Assembly (NCBI GenBank): GCA_022839625.1
Contig: JALHJL010000026.1
Location: forward strand, 1 to 47,509
From: Phycisphaerales bacterium
GTDB taxonomy: Bacteria > Planctomycetota > Phycisphaerae > UBA1845 > Fen-1342
DNA: 47,509 nucleotides
Direction of reading: 5' to 3'
Shown here: in pieces, positions 8,501-15,693 of the stretch
Layout: each line of letters opens with the position of its first letter
Numbering within the stretch: position 1 is the stretch's first letter
Program-made: the position numbers and the translations under genes
Notes under the pieces: model-generated
Told to the model about the DNA's origin: nothing
Databases searched by the model: none
What the model saw: only the letters and a program-made list of their open reading frames with translations

Positions 8501-9844
8501 ATGGCGCTACTGTGGGGCAGCCTGACGCGGGGCGTGGACGTGCGGTTGCCGCACGACCGGCACACGGGCCTGCGCAACGGCGCGCGGCTGACGGAAGTCG
8601 AGTTGCTGGAGCGCAGCGGCCCGACCAGCGGCGAGTTCATGCTCGATGACCGCGGCCGGCGGACGGGGGTGCGGGTCATCGGCGACCCGGTGTTGTACGA
8701 GCTGACGTTGCCGCTGCGGCCCGGCTGGGTGTCGGATGAACACTGGGACGTCGACCCTGACGATCCGATGGCCGTCGCGGCGGCCAAGCAGTACGCCGCC
8801 AGCGCCGAGTGGGAAGCGGCCTACGTGGCGCTGCCGCAGCAGCCGAACTACACGGTCGGCCGGTATTGGGTGCTCAACGAGGACGGGGCGTTCGCCGCGT
8901 ACAAGCCCAAGACCGACCCGGAGGCGCCGGACGAGCCGCTGTACAAGCGCGAGCACGGGCCGTGGGCCGATGACTTCGGCTGGCTGCCGTTCGATTTCAC
9001 GCCCTACATCCACGACCTGACGTACCGCGGGGACTCCGGCTGGTCCACGCGGCGGCGGCCGTTCCGCGAACCGGAGGCGTACCACATCGAGGCCCCGGCC
9101 GGCGGCCAGCCGGCACGGGTTGTGCCGCGGCGCGTCGGGCTGGAAGCAAGCCTGAGCTTCGACGGCGGCGCGACGTGGGAAGTGGGCCTGGTCAACGTCG
9201 AGATTGACCCGGACCGCGCGGCGGTCACACTCGCCGCCACCGACCCGCGCACCATCGTGAGCGCCCGGACGGGCCGCACGTTGGTCGAAGCCTACCTGGA
9301 GGGCAAGCTCCGCGTGCGGGTCACAGCCGTAATCGAAAGCGACGACCGCGTGTTCGGCGTGGTCCGGCAGGAGCCGTGGCCGTTCTTCCCGCTGCCGTGG
9401 GTCGAGCAGGTCGACCGCAGCGCGCAGCTCAAGCACGTGGTCCGCAACGCGCCCCGGAACGATTACTGGCACGTGTGGGGGCTGACCTGGCCGGACAACC
9501 GCGATGACCGCGACGAAGCCGAGCGGCTGGCCCGGCGGATCCTTGATGAGGCCCACGTGCGGCGGGCGCCGGGGATGCTGAACTTCCCGTACTTGTTGCG
9601 GCCGGACCCGACCGTGCCGTGGGAGAACTACGCCGTCGGAGACGAGCTGAGCCGGCTGCGGACGGACCTGTTCCGCACCGACATCGACCTGCGCACCGGC
9701 AACGGGCCGGAGCGGCGCGGGCCGCAGGTGTCGGGGCTGGTCTATCGCTGGGCGCGCGAGCCGGCCGAAATGACCACGCAAGTCCTGGTCGAGGACGACG
9801 TATACGCGGGCGTCGAGGTCGCCGGCGACCGGGAGGAACAGTAG
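8501..9844 (+). CDS. Large phage structural protein, possibly tail hub/baseplate-like
   Basis: A 447-residue acidic protein with many Trp, Tyr and Pro residues, no membrane segment and even, single-frame composition. GGAG lies nine bases before the ATG. Residues 170-260 are beta-rich (SLSFDGGATWEVGLVNVEID). The end has a helix (RDDRDEAERLARRILDEAH), then a segment with WENYAVGDELSRLRT. That is the usual layout at the C-terminus of gpD-like tail hub proteins, where a helix precedes a Gly-Asp turn and a final beta-strand. The hub assignment is inference. The next gene starts two bases after the stop. Confidence 0.5.
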   Translation: MALLWGSLTRGVDVRLPHDRHTGLRNGARLTEVELLERSGPTSGEFMLDDRGRRTGVRVIGDPVLYELTLPLRPGWVSDEHWDVDPDDPMAVAAAKQYAASAEWEAAYVALPQQPNYTVGRYWVLNEDGAFAAYKPKTDPEAPDEPLYKREHGPWADDFGWLPFDFTPYIHDLTYRGDSGWSTRRRPFREPEAYHIEAPAGGQPARVVPRRVGLEASLSFDGGATWEVGLVNVEIDPDRAAVTLAATDPRTIVSARTGRTLVEAYLEGKLRVRVTAVIESDDRVFGVVRQEPWPFFPLPWVEQVDRSAQLKHVVRNAPRNDYWHVWGLTWPDNRDDRDEAERLARRILDEAHVRRAPGMLNFPYLLRPDPTVPWENYAVGDELSRLRTDLFRTDIDLRTGNGPERRGPQVSGLVYRWAREPAEMTTQVLVEDDVYAGVEVAGDREEQ

Positions 9845-9846
9845 CC

Positions 9847-10146
9847 GTGTCCGAGCCGATGAACGAACTCGACATTGACGCGCTCAAGCGCGTCGAGCTG
9901 CGCCGGCTCCTGGAGCTTGCGGCGCCGTTGCCCTTGGACGATTTGAGGGCGCTGTGTCTGCGCGTGGCAGACGGGACGGCGGTCCCGTTGCTGCGCGAGA
10001 AGGTCGAAGCGTTGCGAACGTTGATCTTCACCGTCGCAGACTTGAAAGTGGATCGAATCTATGAGCTTGCCGAGTGGGTCGCCGACTTGAAGCGTCGGGC
10101 GCAAGGCGCTGCGGCCCCGGTGCGGCGCGCTGGCCGGAGCGTGTAG
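9847..10146 (+). CDS. Small helical protein, unknown
   Basis: A 99-residue, almost wholly helical protein with leucine-heptad character (LKRVELRRLLELAAPLPLDD and REKVEALRTLIFTVADLK). The GTG at 9847 is preferred over the ATG at 9859 because GGAGGAAC lies ten bases upstream of it. It follows the hub-like gene by two bases and precedes the tape-measure-like gene by two. That is where tail-assembly chaperones often sit, though the sequence alone does not show that function. Confidence 0.5.
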   Translation: MSEPMNELDIDALKRVELRRLLELAAPLPLDDLRALCLRVADGTAVPLLREKVEALRTLIFTVADLKVDRIYELAEWVADLKRRAQGAAAPVRRAGRSV

Positions 10147-10148
10147 AA

Positions 10149-11639
10149 ATGCCAGAAGAACGCGACATTTACGGGATCGAAATTCGCACCGGGGACGCGG
10201 AGGCGGCCCTGGGCCGGCTGGAACAGCGGCTGCGGCAGACGGCCGACAGCGCGGCGCGGGCCGGACAGGGGGACGCCGCGGGCTTCCGGGCGTGGCGCGG
10301 CGAAGAGCTGCGGCGGGAGCAGGAAGAGACGCAGGCCCTGGCCGACGCGGAGCGGGCGCGTTTCGCGCAGCGCAACGCGGCCCTGCTGGAAGAGGCCGCC
10401 GCGGCCGAACAGGCGGCGCCGGCCGTCGCGGGGTTGACGGAAGAGGAACGGCGGGCGGGCCTGAGCGCGCAAGACCTGATCCGCAACAAGCGCGGGCTGG
10501 CCACGGCGGTCAACCTGATGGGCGGGCAGTTCGGCGGGGCCATTGGGCAGGTCGCCGCCCTGCTGAGCCTGCTGGTGCGCGGCGGGCCGCAGATCGCGGC
10601 CATCGGCGGCGCGCTGGGCGCGCTGGGGCTGGCCGTCAAGGAGTTCCGTGACATGGAGGCCGCGGCCAAGGCGGCGGCCGACGCGCAGGACAAGCTCAAT
10701 GAGGCCGTGGCCCGCGGCCAGGCCGCCAAGACCGAGCCGGCCGGGCGCATCGCGCGGGCGCTGGCCGACGCGGGGGCGTTGACGGACGAACGGCAGCGGG
10801 CGGCGGAAGCGCTCTACGGCCGCGCGGGCGCCGAATATGGAATCGCCGAGCCGGAGCTGGCGGCCCTGGCCGCGGCGGCCGGGCGCGGGACGCCTGCGGA
10901 CGTGGCGGTCCTGGAACGGTTCAAGGCGCGGGCGCAGGCCCGCGGCGTGGACGTGCGGATGCGGACCCCGCTCGAAGTGGCGCAGGTGCTGGACGAGATT
11001 CGCGCCGGCGGGGCGCGGGGCGCGCTGGAGGCCGAGGCCGCGGCCCTGGCGGCCGGGCCGGCGGCGCGCGAGGTGCGGGCCGGTTTCCGCCGGCCGGGGG
11101 CGCGCGGACCGGCGGGGCGCAGCGCGGTGGAGATCGCGTTCGATGAACTGAGCAAGGCCGGGCAGCTCCCGGAGGGCGTCGAGACGGCGGCGCAGTTGAG
11201 CGCACAGCTTGAGGAGCTGCGCACCGCGCCACGGGAGATCGAGAAGGCGCGGCAGTCGCTCGCCGCACCGCACGGCGGCGACGTGAATGGGGTCTATGTG
11301 CGCCGCATCGAGCAGCTCCAGAAGATGCAGCGCGAACGGCAGTGGATCGCCGACTATATCGAGGACATCGACCGCGCGCCGGCGCGGCAGGCCGGGACGC
11401 CGTCGGCGGGGATGAAGTACCCGCACAGCTTCGACATCGGGATCACGGGGCTCAGCGGGCAAATGCTGCGGCAGTTCTACCCGGTCGGCGAGAGCCCGGT
11501 CGGGCAGGTGATCGTCAACGTGGACCGCGTGCAGAACGTCGGGACGATCGTGAACGACCGCGAGCCGGTGCGGCGCCGCCAACGGCCGCCGCGCCTGCCG
11601 TGGGCGGGGCACGACGCGGACGTGCGGGGGAGCTGGTGA
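10149..11639 (+). CDS. Tape-measure-like coiled-coil protein
   Basis: A 496-residue Ala/Arg/Glu-rich protein. Residues 1-110 are predicted coiled coil (LRREQEETQALADAERARF). Residues about 115-165 form a glycine/alanine-rich hydrophobic stretch (GGQFGGAIGQVAALLSLLV, then AAIGGALGALGLAVKEF), and more helix follows. A hydrophobic centre between long coiled coils is the hallmark of tail tape-measure proteins, but this one would be short. The last about 90 residues look globular (YPHSFDIGITGLSGQMLRQF). It begins two bases after the previous stop. A minor structural or membrane-interacting protein is the alternative. Confidence 0.45.
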   Translation: MPEERDIYGIEIRTGDAEAALGRLEQRLRQTADSAARAGQGDAAGFRAWRGEELRREQEETQALADAERARFAQRNAALLEEAAAAEQAAPAVAGLTEEERRAGLSAQDLIRNKRGLATAVNLMGGQFGGAIGQVAALLSLLVRGGPQIAAIGGALGALGLAVKEFRDMEAAAKAAADAQDKLNEAVARGQAAKTEPAGRIARALADAGALTDERQRAAEALYGRAGAEYGIAEPELAALAAAAGRGTPADVAVLERFKARAQARGVDVRMRTPLEVAQVLDEIRAGGARGALEAEAAALAAGPAAREVRAGFRRPGARGPAGRSAVEIAFDELSKAGQLPEGVETAAQLSAQLEELRTAPREIEKARQSLAAPHGGDVNGVYVRRIEQLQKMQRERQWIADYIEDIDRAPARQAGTPSAGMKYPHSFDIGITGLSGQMLRQFYPVGESPVGQVIVNVDRVQNVGTIVNDREPVRRRQRPPRLPWAGHDADVRGSW

Positions 11640-11658
11640 CGGAGTGGAGCCGGGCGGT

Positions 11659-12642
11659 ATGAACGAAGCAACTGGCACACTGTTCCCGATCGAGTGCGTT
11701 TCGCGTTCGCGGCCGGTGCGCCGGCCCCGCCGGCGGTGCGGGCGCGGGGCGGTGGCCGTGCGGTGCGTCAGGCGCCGTCTGGACCAGGCCAACCCGACCG
11801 GCCGCCGACTGTTGACATTCCGCTACCGGGCAGCACGCTTTCAACGGGCCGACATTCTCGCGGCGGCGTGCGAGTTGCTGACTGAGTACTTCCGGCGGCT
11901 CGGCGGGTTCCGCGTGGTGGATGATGCGACGGTGCGGGCCTGGTATGACGCGCTGGCGCGCGGTCTGTTCACGGCGGGGGAGCTGCGCTGGGCCATTGCG
12001 GCCAAGGCGGCGAGCCTGGCGGCGGACACGTCCGAGCGGCGGCGCGACCTGCGCCGGTTCGTTGGTTCGCCGCGGCGGTTCCTGTCGCGCGCGGGGTACT
12101 GGCTCACATGCAGCGCGGAGTTTCAAGCTGGGCTGCGGTTGCAGCGGCAGCGCGAAGCACAGCGCTTACGGGCGGAGCTGTCGGCCTTGTGCGGGCCGCG
12201 CGCGGTGGCCGGCGAGCTTCCCGCCGCAGTCGTCCCGAGCACGGGCCAGGGCGGAAGCACGGGGGTGACGGAACGCATGGCGAACGTGACGGGCAGCGAG
12301 GCGGTGAACGCCGGGGCCGGGGCCGCGACTGGCGGCGGAGCCGTGCCGGCGGCTTGCGTGGGCGCGGTGGGGCGGATGGACCTGGCCGCGGCCGTGCGTG
12401 CGGCTGAGGCCCGCTACGGGGCCTTGTGGCACGCATTAGGGGCGGAGCGCCAGGCGCTCGCCCCGGCGGCGGTGCGGCCGATCCTGGCGGCCCGGTGCCC
12501 GCAGTGGGGGGCTGCCCCGGACGCGCCGGAGCTGTCGGCGGTGGCCGTTGGAATGGCCTTGAATTGGGCGTTTAAGAAGTGGCCGGAGGCGGCCCATTTG
12601 GAACCGCTCCCGGCGCCGCTTTTCGAGTCGGTCGGACCCTAA
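11659..12642 (+). CDS. Last gene of the element, unknown; helical domain resembling phage replication-loader C-termini
   Basis: About 327 residues. The N-terminal 45 residues are Arg/Cys-rich. Residues about 55-135 run AACELLTEYFRRLGGFRVVD, RAWYDALARGLFTAGELRWA and RRFVGSPRRFLSRAGYWL. This resembles by eye the helical C-terminal domain of phage replisome-organiser proteins, in which a short helical repeat ends in a P-x-x-F/L-x-x motif. That likeness is weak. A Gly/Ala/Val linker separates a second helical region (230-327). A GTG at 11644 is an alternative start. A terminator follows 30 bases after the stop, so this gene ends the transcription unit. Confidence 0.45.
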   Translation: MNEATGTLFPIECVSRSRPVRRPRRRCGRGAVAVRCVRRRLDQANPTGRRLLTFRYRAARFQRADILAAACELLTEYFRRLGGFRVVDDATVRAWYDALARGLFTAGELRWAIAAKAASLAADTSERRRDLRRFVGSPRRFLSRAGYWLTCSAEFQAGLRLQRQREAQRLRAELSALCGPRAVAGELPAAVVPSTGQGGSTGVTERMANVTGSEAVNAGAGAATGGGAVPAACVGAVGRMDLAAAVRAAEARYGALWHALGAERQALAPAAVRPILAARCPQWGAAPDAPELSAVAVGMALNWAFKKWPEAAHLEPLPAPLFESVGP

Positions 12643-12672
12643 CATAAGCCGATTCGAAGCGGTACATGAAGC

Positions 12673-12696
12673 GACGGCCGAACTCGGCCGTCTTTT
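12673..12696 (+). terminator. Rho-independent terminator closing the element's operon
   Basis: A perfect 8-bp stem (GACGGCCG with CGGCCGTC), four-base loop AACT, followed by TTTT at 12693-12696. It lies 30 bases after the stop of the last element gene. Confidence 0.8.
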
Positions 12697-12931
12697 AGGG
12701 CTCGTGGGGGGTTGCCGGGGAGTTTCTACCCAATTTTTCGATACACGGACGTGCGCGCCAATACGTTATTTTTTGACGCGGAACAACGCGGAACAAACAG
12801 GCGCTGCACTTTTCAACCGCCGCTTACATCGGTGTGGGTCGCAACGTCCGATAAGAGATATTATGTTGTGCTATGGCACCCCCGCCTGAATCGCCGCGCC
12901 CGTGTCACAGCGGGCGAGGCCAGACCGCCGC
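12697..12931. other. AT-rich tract, probable right terminus of the Mu-like element
   Basis: The stretch of 451 bases between 12642 and 13094 contains no supported gene. This part is clearly poorer in GC than everything around it, with runs such as CAATTTTTCGATACA and AATACGTTATTTTTTGA. It contains a tandem 10-bp direct repeat (12777-12796). Mu-type ends carry several transposase-binding sites in such a tract and finish in CA. One possible terminal CA is near 12875 (GCTATGGCA), but the left end would be needed to prove it. Confidence 0.4.
12777..12796. repeat. Tandem 10-bp direct repeat near element end
   Basis: CGCGGAACAA occurs twice with no gap (12777-12786 and 12787-12796). The location beyond the last element gene makes transposase-binding sites a reasonable reading. 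Confidence 0.5.
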
Positions 12932-13059
12932 CCTTCGCCGCCCCTAGGCCCACCGCGCGCGACGCGGACGCCGGGCGCCGCCAAGCCACGGCCGGCCTTC
13001 GCCGTCGCCAGGCCCACCGCGGCCGGCGCGGATGCCTGGCGCGGCCAAGCCAGGGCCGG
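12932..13059. repeat. 64-bp tandem repeat, two copies plus a decayed third
   Basis: Copies at 12932-12995 and 12996-13059 align without gaps and share most bases (both contain AGGCCCACCGCG and CCAAGCCA). A much weaker third copy begins at 13060 and runs into the 3' end of the leftward gene at 13094. The unit length is not a multiple of three and no supported gene covers it. Confidence 0.6.
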
Positions 13060-13093
13060 ACGTCATCGTCCCCAGTCCCACGACGCCGTTGCG

Positions 13094-13450
13094 CTAACGC
13101 CGGCGCCTGGGCGTGGGTTGCGGCTCTTCCGCCGGCGCGCGCGGCGTCGGCAATTGGTCAAGTGGAACTTGCCGGAGCATTTCCAGCGAATGATTGTTGT
13201 AGTCGTACTCGTAGATGATCATTCGCTTGGCGGCTGCGTCGATGACGACCACACCCTCACTGGTCGTGGAGAGTTGTTGAGTCAGCATAATGTAGTCGCC
13301 GCCGCGGTCATTCATTCCGATGCCGTAGGCCGGCGGTTGAGAGATGAGGATCAGTCCGACAAACAGAATGCAGGCGGTGACGCTGAGCACGCCGATGACG
13401 AAGGTCTTCTGATCAACACTGTGGTCTGCCGCGGGCGTCATGAATCGCAT
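13094..13450 (-). CDS. Small membrane-anchored protein, third gene of leftward operon
   Basis: 118 residues. A membrane segment (TFVIGVLSVTACILFVGLIL) spans about residues 16-35. A small beta-rich domain follows (GGDYIMLTQQLSTTSEGVVV, then MIIYEYDYNNHSLEML), and the tail is Pro/Arg-rich. The start lies two bases after the stop of the upstream gene, so translation is probably coupled. The beta domain repeats the pattern of the preceding gene (G-x-Y, then a Val/Leu-x-x-Ile-Asp strand, then an aromatic Tyr-x-Tyr strand, then Leu). The two are likely distant paralogues. Function unknown; the domain should face the periplasm. Confidence 0.65.
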   Translation of the reverse strand: MRFMTPAADHSVDQKTFVIGVLSVTACILFVGLILISQPPAYGIGMNDRGGDYIMLTQQLSTTSEGVVVIDAAAKRMIIYEYDYNNHSLEMLRQVPLDQLPTPRAPAEEPQPTPRRRR

Positions 13451-13452
13451 TC

Positions 13453-13734
13453 TCAGTTGTTGCGAAAGTCGCGCTCCAGGTCACGATAGCCGGCCCAGCG
13501 CAGGTCCCGGCTGCCCCGTACGAAGTAGAACACGTGAAGTGTCCGTTCGCGCAAATCAATGAGATAAAGCGCATCAAACTGGCTTTGTATTTGTCCGCTG
13601 ACCACGAGGTAGTTTCCGGCGAGACCGGTTCCCTGGGCGAGCGCCGTCTTGGGAGGAACGGCAATCAGGATGGCGGCGGTGAGCAGCACCAGATTCACGC
13701 AGAGCAGCGCCGCGATCCATGTGGTCTTGGTCAT
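13453..13734 (-). CDS. Small secreted or anchored protein, second gene of leftward operon
   Basis: 93 residues. The N-terminus is a signal sequence or anchor (WIAALLCVNLVLLTAAILIA, then a possible cleavage site in ALAQ). The remainder is a compact beta domain: GNYLVVSGQIQSQFDALYLI, then LHVFYFVRGSRDLRW. The ATG at 13734 is chosen because the signal sequence starts there; the frame is open further upstream but only with low-complexity sequence. It begins four bases after the upstream stop and shares domain organisation with the downstream gene. Function unknown. Confidence 0.65.
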   Translation of the reverse strand: MTKTTWIAALLCVNLVLLTAAILIAVPPKTALAQGTGLAGNYLVVSGQIQSQFDALYLIDLRERTLHVFYFVRGSRDLRWAGYRDLERDFRNN

Positions 13735-13738
13735 GGCG

Positions 13739-13975
13739 CTAATCCAGGTGTGTGCGGTGTGGGTTCTTGAACGCGACGAAGAGGCAGGCGGCGGCCAGGA
13801 GTGCACCAGCGACCCACTGGATGTAGGGATCGCGGCGTTCCAGGTAGTTGATCCCCGGCTCGTCGAAGGGCTTGGAGTCCGCGTCGTCGGCGGCAAGAGC
13901 GGGAGCAACACACAGGCCGACGTGGAGCACCCCCGCCAACAAGAGCCGGCTGATCGTGGTCGCACGGACGCTCAT
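13739..13975 (-). CDS. Small type I membrane protein, first gene of leftward operon
   Basis: 78 residues. A signal peptide (about residues 1-28, RLLLAGVLHVGLCVAPALAA) is followed by a short periplasmic segment with DEPGINYLERRDPYIQW and a C-terminal membrane helix (VAGALLAAACLFVAF) ending in basic residues. It would sit with its short middle part outside the inner membrane. With the two genes after it, it forms a compact operon driven by the promoter at 14049-14077. The three may form one envelope complex; this is inference from spacing and topology. Confidence 0.6.
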   Translation of the reverse strand: MSVRATTISRLLLAGVLHVGLCVAPALAADDADSKPFDEPGINYLERRDPYIQWVAGALLAAACLFVAFKNPHRTHLD

Positions 13976-14048
13976 GACGCATGCTCCGGGGGTAGGCCGC
14001 CGGCCGAGTGCCGCGCGCTTCGACGAGGGCCACTCGGCGTTGCATCGT

Positions 14049-14077
14049 ATGATAGCGCGTCGCCGAGGGGCGAACAA
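14049..14077 (-). promoter_or_regulatory. Sigma70-type promoter for the leftward small-protein operon
   Basis: On the minus strand TTGTTC (14072-14077) and TATCAT (14049-14054) are separated by 17 bases. The -10 differs from consensus at one position. The first gene starts about 75 bases downstream. Confidence 0.45.
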
Positions 14078-14108
14078 GGGGCGGAGTGCGGTGCAGGGAG
14101 GCGAGAAC

Positions 14109-14137
14109 TTGAGAGGAAGTGCGGGGGCGGTTATGTT
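14109..14137 (+). promoter_or_regulatory. Sigma70-type promoter for the cPGS-like gene
   Basis: TTGAGA (14109-14114) and TATGTT (14132-14137) with a 17-base spacer. The gene starts about 85 bases downstream. The pair is divergent from the promoter at 14049-14077, so a regulator binding between could control both. Confidence 0.5.
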
Positions 14138-14227
14138 CCCGAATGTAACGGGCGGTGGCGCGATTCGCCGATTCGCGGGCAGCGCTCCGCCGCGACCAGT
14201 GCGGCGTGATGGCTGGCAGGAGGAGCA

Positions 14228-15559
14228 ATGTCGCCGGTAAGCGAGGACAAGGTGCGTCGGGTCGTGATCATGGGGGCCGCGGGGCGCGACTTTCATGACT
14301 TCAACGTCTGCTGGCGCGGCGACCCGGCGTTCGAGGTCGTTGCGTTCACGGCGGCGCAGATTCCCGACATCGCCGGGCGGGTGTACCCCCCTACCCTGTC
14401 CGGGCCGCGGTATCCGCAAGGGATTCCGATCTACGCGGAGGACGAGCTCGGCGACCTGATCGGCAAGCTGCGCGTCGATCTTGTCGCGCTGGCGTATTCC
14501 GATTTGCCGCACACGGAAGTCATGCACAAGGCCGCGCTCGTCAATGCAGCCGGCGCGGATTTCTGCCTGCTTGGCCACCGGCAGACCATGCTCAAGAGCA
14601 GCAAGCCGGTCATCGCGGTTTGTGCCGTTCGCACCGGGTGCGGAAAGAGCCAGACCTCGCGGGCCGTGGTGCAGATCCTCAAGACGATGGGAAGGCGGGT
14701 CGCCGCCGTGCGACACCCCATGCCGTACGGCGACCTGACAAAGCAGGTCTGCCAGCGTTTCGCGACGCTGGACGATCTGGATACGCACGAGTGTACGATT
14801 GAGGAGCGTGAAGAATACGAGCCGCACATTGAGGCGGGCAACCTGGTTTTCGCCGGGATCGATTACGAGAAGATCTTGCGGGCGGCCGAGGCGGAAGCCG
14901 ATGTGATCCTCTGGGACGGCGGCAACAACGACATGCCGTTCTTCAAGCCCGACCTGTTCATCACGGTCGTCGATCCTCATCGGCCCGGGCATGAACGCTG
15001 CTACTACCCCGGCGAAACGAATCTCCGGATGGCGGACGTGATTGTCGTGAACAAGGTTGACACGGCGAAGAAGAAGGACCTGGCCGTCGTCCTCGACAAC
15101 ATCCGAGAAGCCAACCCGCGGGCCAAGGTAGTTCTGGCCAACTCGCCGGTCCGGATTGAGGGGCCCGCGCAGGTCAAGGGCAAACGCGTGTTGGTGGTCG
15201 AAGACGGGCCGACGCTGACGCACGGCGAGATGGAGTACGGGGCCGGGCACATCGCGGCGCGCATGTACAAGGCGAAGAAGATCGTCGATCCCCGTCCGTA
15301 CGCAGTGGGCTCAATCAAGAAGACGTTCGCGACCTACAGGCACCTGAGCCAGGTGCTGCCGGCCATGGGCTACGGCCGCAAGCAGATGAGAGAGCTGGAG
15401 CGGACGATCAACGCGGTGCCGTGCGACCTGGTGCTGATCGGCACGCCGATCGACCTGGGGCGCATGCTGAAGATCAACAAGCCGGCGGTGCGCGTGACCT
15501 ACGAACTGGAAGAGCGGCGACCAGGGCAGCTCGCGGCCGCGGTAAAGAGGATTCTGTAG
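14228..15559 (+). CDS. Cyclic 2,3-diphosphoglycerate synthetase-like P-loop GTPase
   Basis: 443 residues, start supported by GGAGGAGC just before the ATG. The first 125 residues form a Rossmann-like domain (RRVVIMGAAGRDFHDFNVCW). The nucleotide-binding domain starts with P-loop RTGCGKS at 135-141. The family signatures THECTIEEREEYEPHI and VILWDGGNNDMPFF follow, then VVNKVDTAKK as the base-recognition segment. This layout is that of the cPGS family. In methanogenic archaea the enzyme makes the thermoprotectant cyclic 2,3-diphosphoglycerate from 2,3-diphosphoglycerate and ATP. Bacterial homologues are widespread but their substrate is, to my knowledge, not established, so the name is a family label only. 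Length is normal and the frame intact. Confidence 0.85.
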   Translation: MSPVSEDKVRRVVIMGAAGRDFHDFNVCWRGDPAFEVVAFTAAQIPDIAGRVYPPTLSGPRYPQGIPIYAEDELGDLIGKLRVDLVALAYSDLPHTEVMHKAALVNAAGADFCLLGHRQTMLKSSKPVIAVCAVRTGCGKSQTSRAVVQILKTMGRRVAAVRHPMPYGDLTKQVCQRFATLDDLDTHECTIEEREEYEPHIEAGNLVFAGIDYEKILRAAEAEADVILWDGGNNDMPFFKPDLFITVVDPHRPGHERCYYPGETNLRMADVIVVNKVDTAKKKDLAVVLDNIREANPRAKVVLANSPVRIEGPAQVKGKRVLVVEDGPTLTHGEMEYGAGHIAARMYKAKKIVDPRPYAVGSIKKTFATYRHLSQVLPAMGYGRKQMRELERTINAVPCDLVLIGTPIDLGRMLKINKPAVRVTYELEERRPGQLAAAVKRIL

Positions 15560-15693
15560 CACCGGCCCGCTGCCTGAGAGTTGCGGTCGGCATCAGGGGA
15601 ATCCGAAGATGCGCAGGAGCGTCGGCCGCAGGCTCGCCTGACATCCGGCGTGTGGCGTGAGGGCCCTGCGCGCTTCCAGGAGCATTGCCGGAC

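Larger units (their letters stand above)
1..12890. mobile_element. Mu-like transposable element/prophage, right part; left end outside window
   Basis: The layout is that of a Mu-type element: a leftward XRE repressor at the left, then rightward small HTH gene, DDE transposase and AAA ATPase in overlapping order, then phage-type genes as far as 12642. A Rho-independent terminator at 12673-12696 closes the block and an AT-rich tract (about 12720-12880) with a 10-bp direct repeat follows, where the right terminus should lie. The exact end cannot be fixed because the left end is not in the window. I recognise no terminase, portal, Mu F-like head protein, protease, capsid or lysis gene. The element may therefore be degenerate, strongly diverged, or carry its head genes elsewhere. 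Confidence 0.8.

Noticed and set aside
12902..13489. A plus-strand frame of 195 codons across the 64-bp repeat
   Set aside because: It overlaps the better-supported minus-strand small membrane genes, and the repeat unit length is not a multiple of three.
13739..15250. A 503-codon minus-strand frame
   Set aside because: Only its last 78 codons, starting with a signal peptide at 13975, look like protein. The rest is antisense to the cPGS-like gene.
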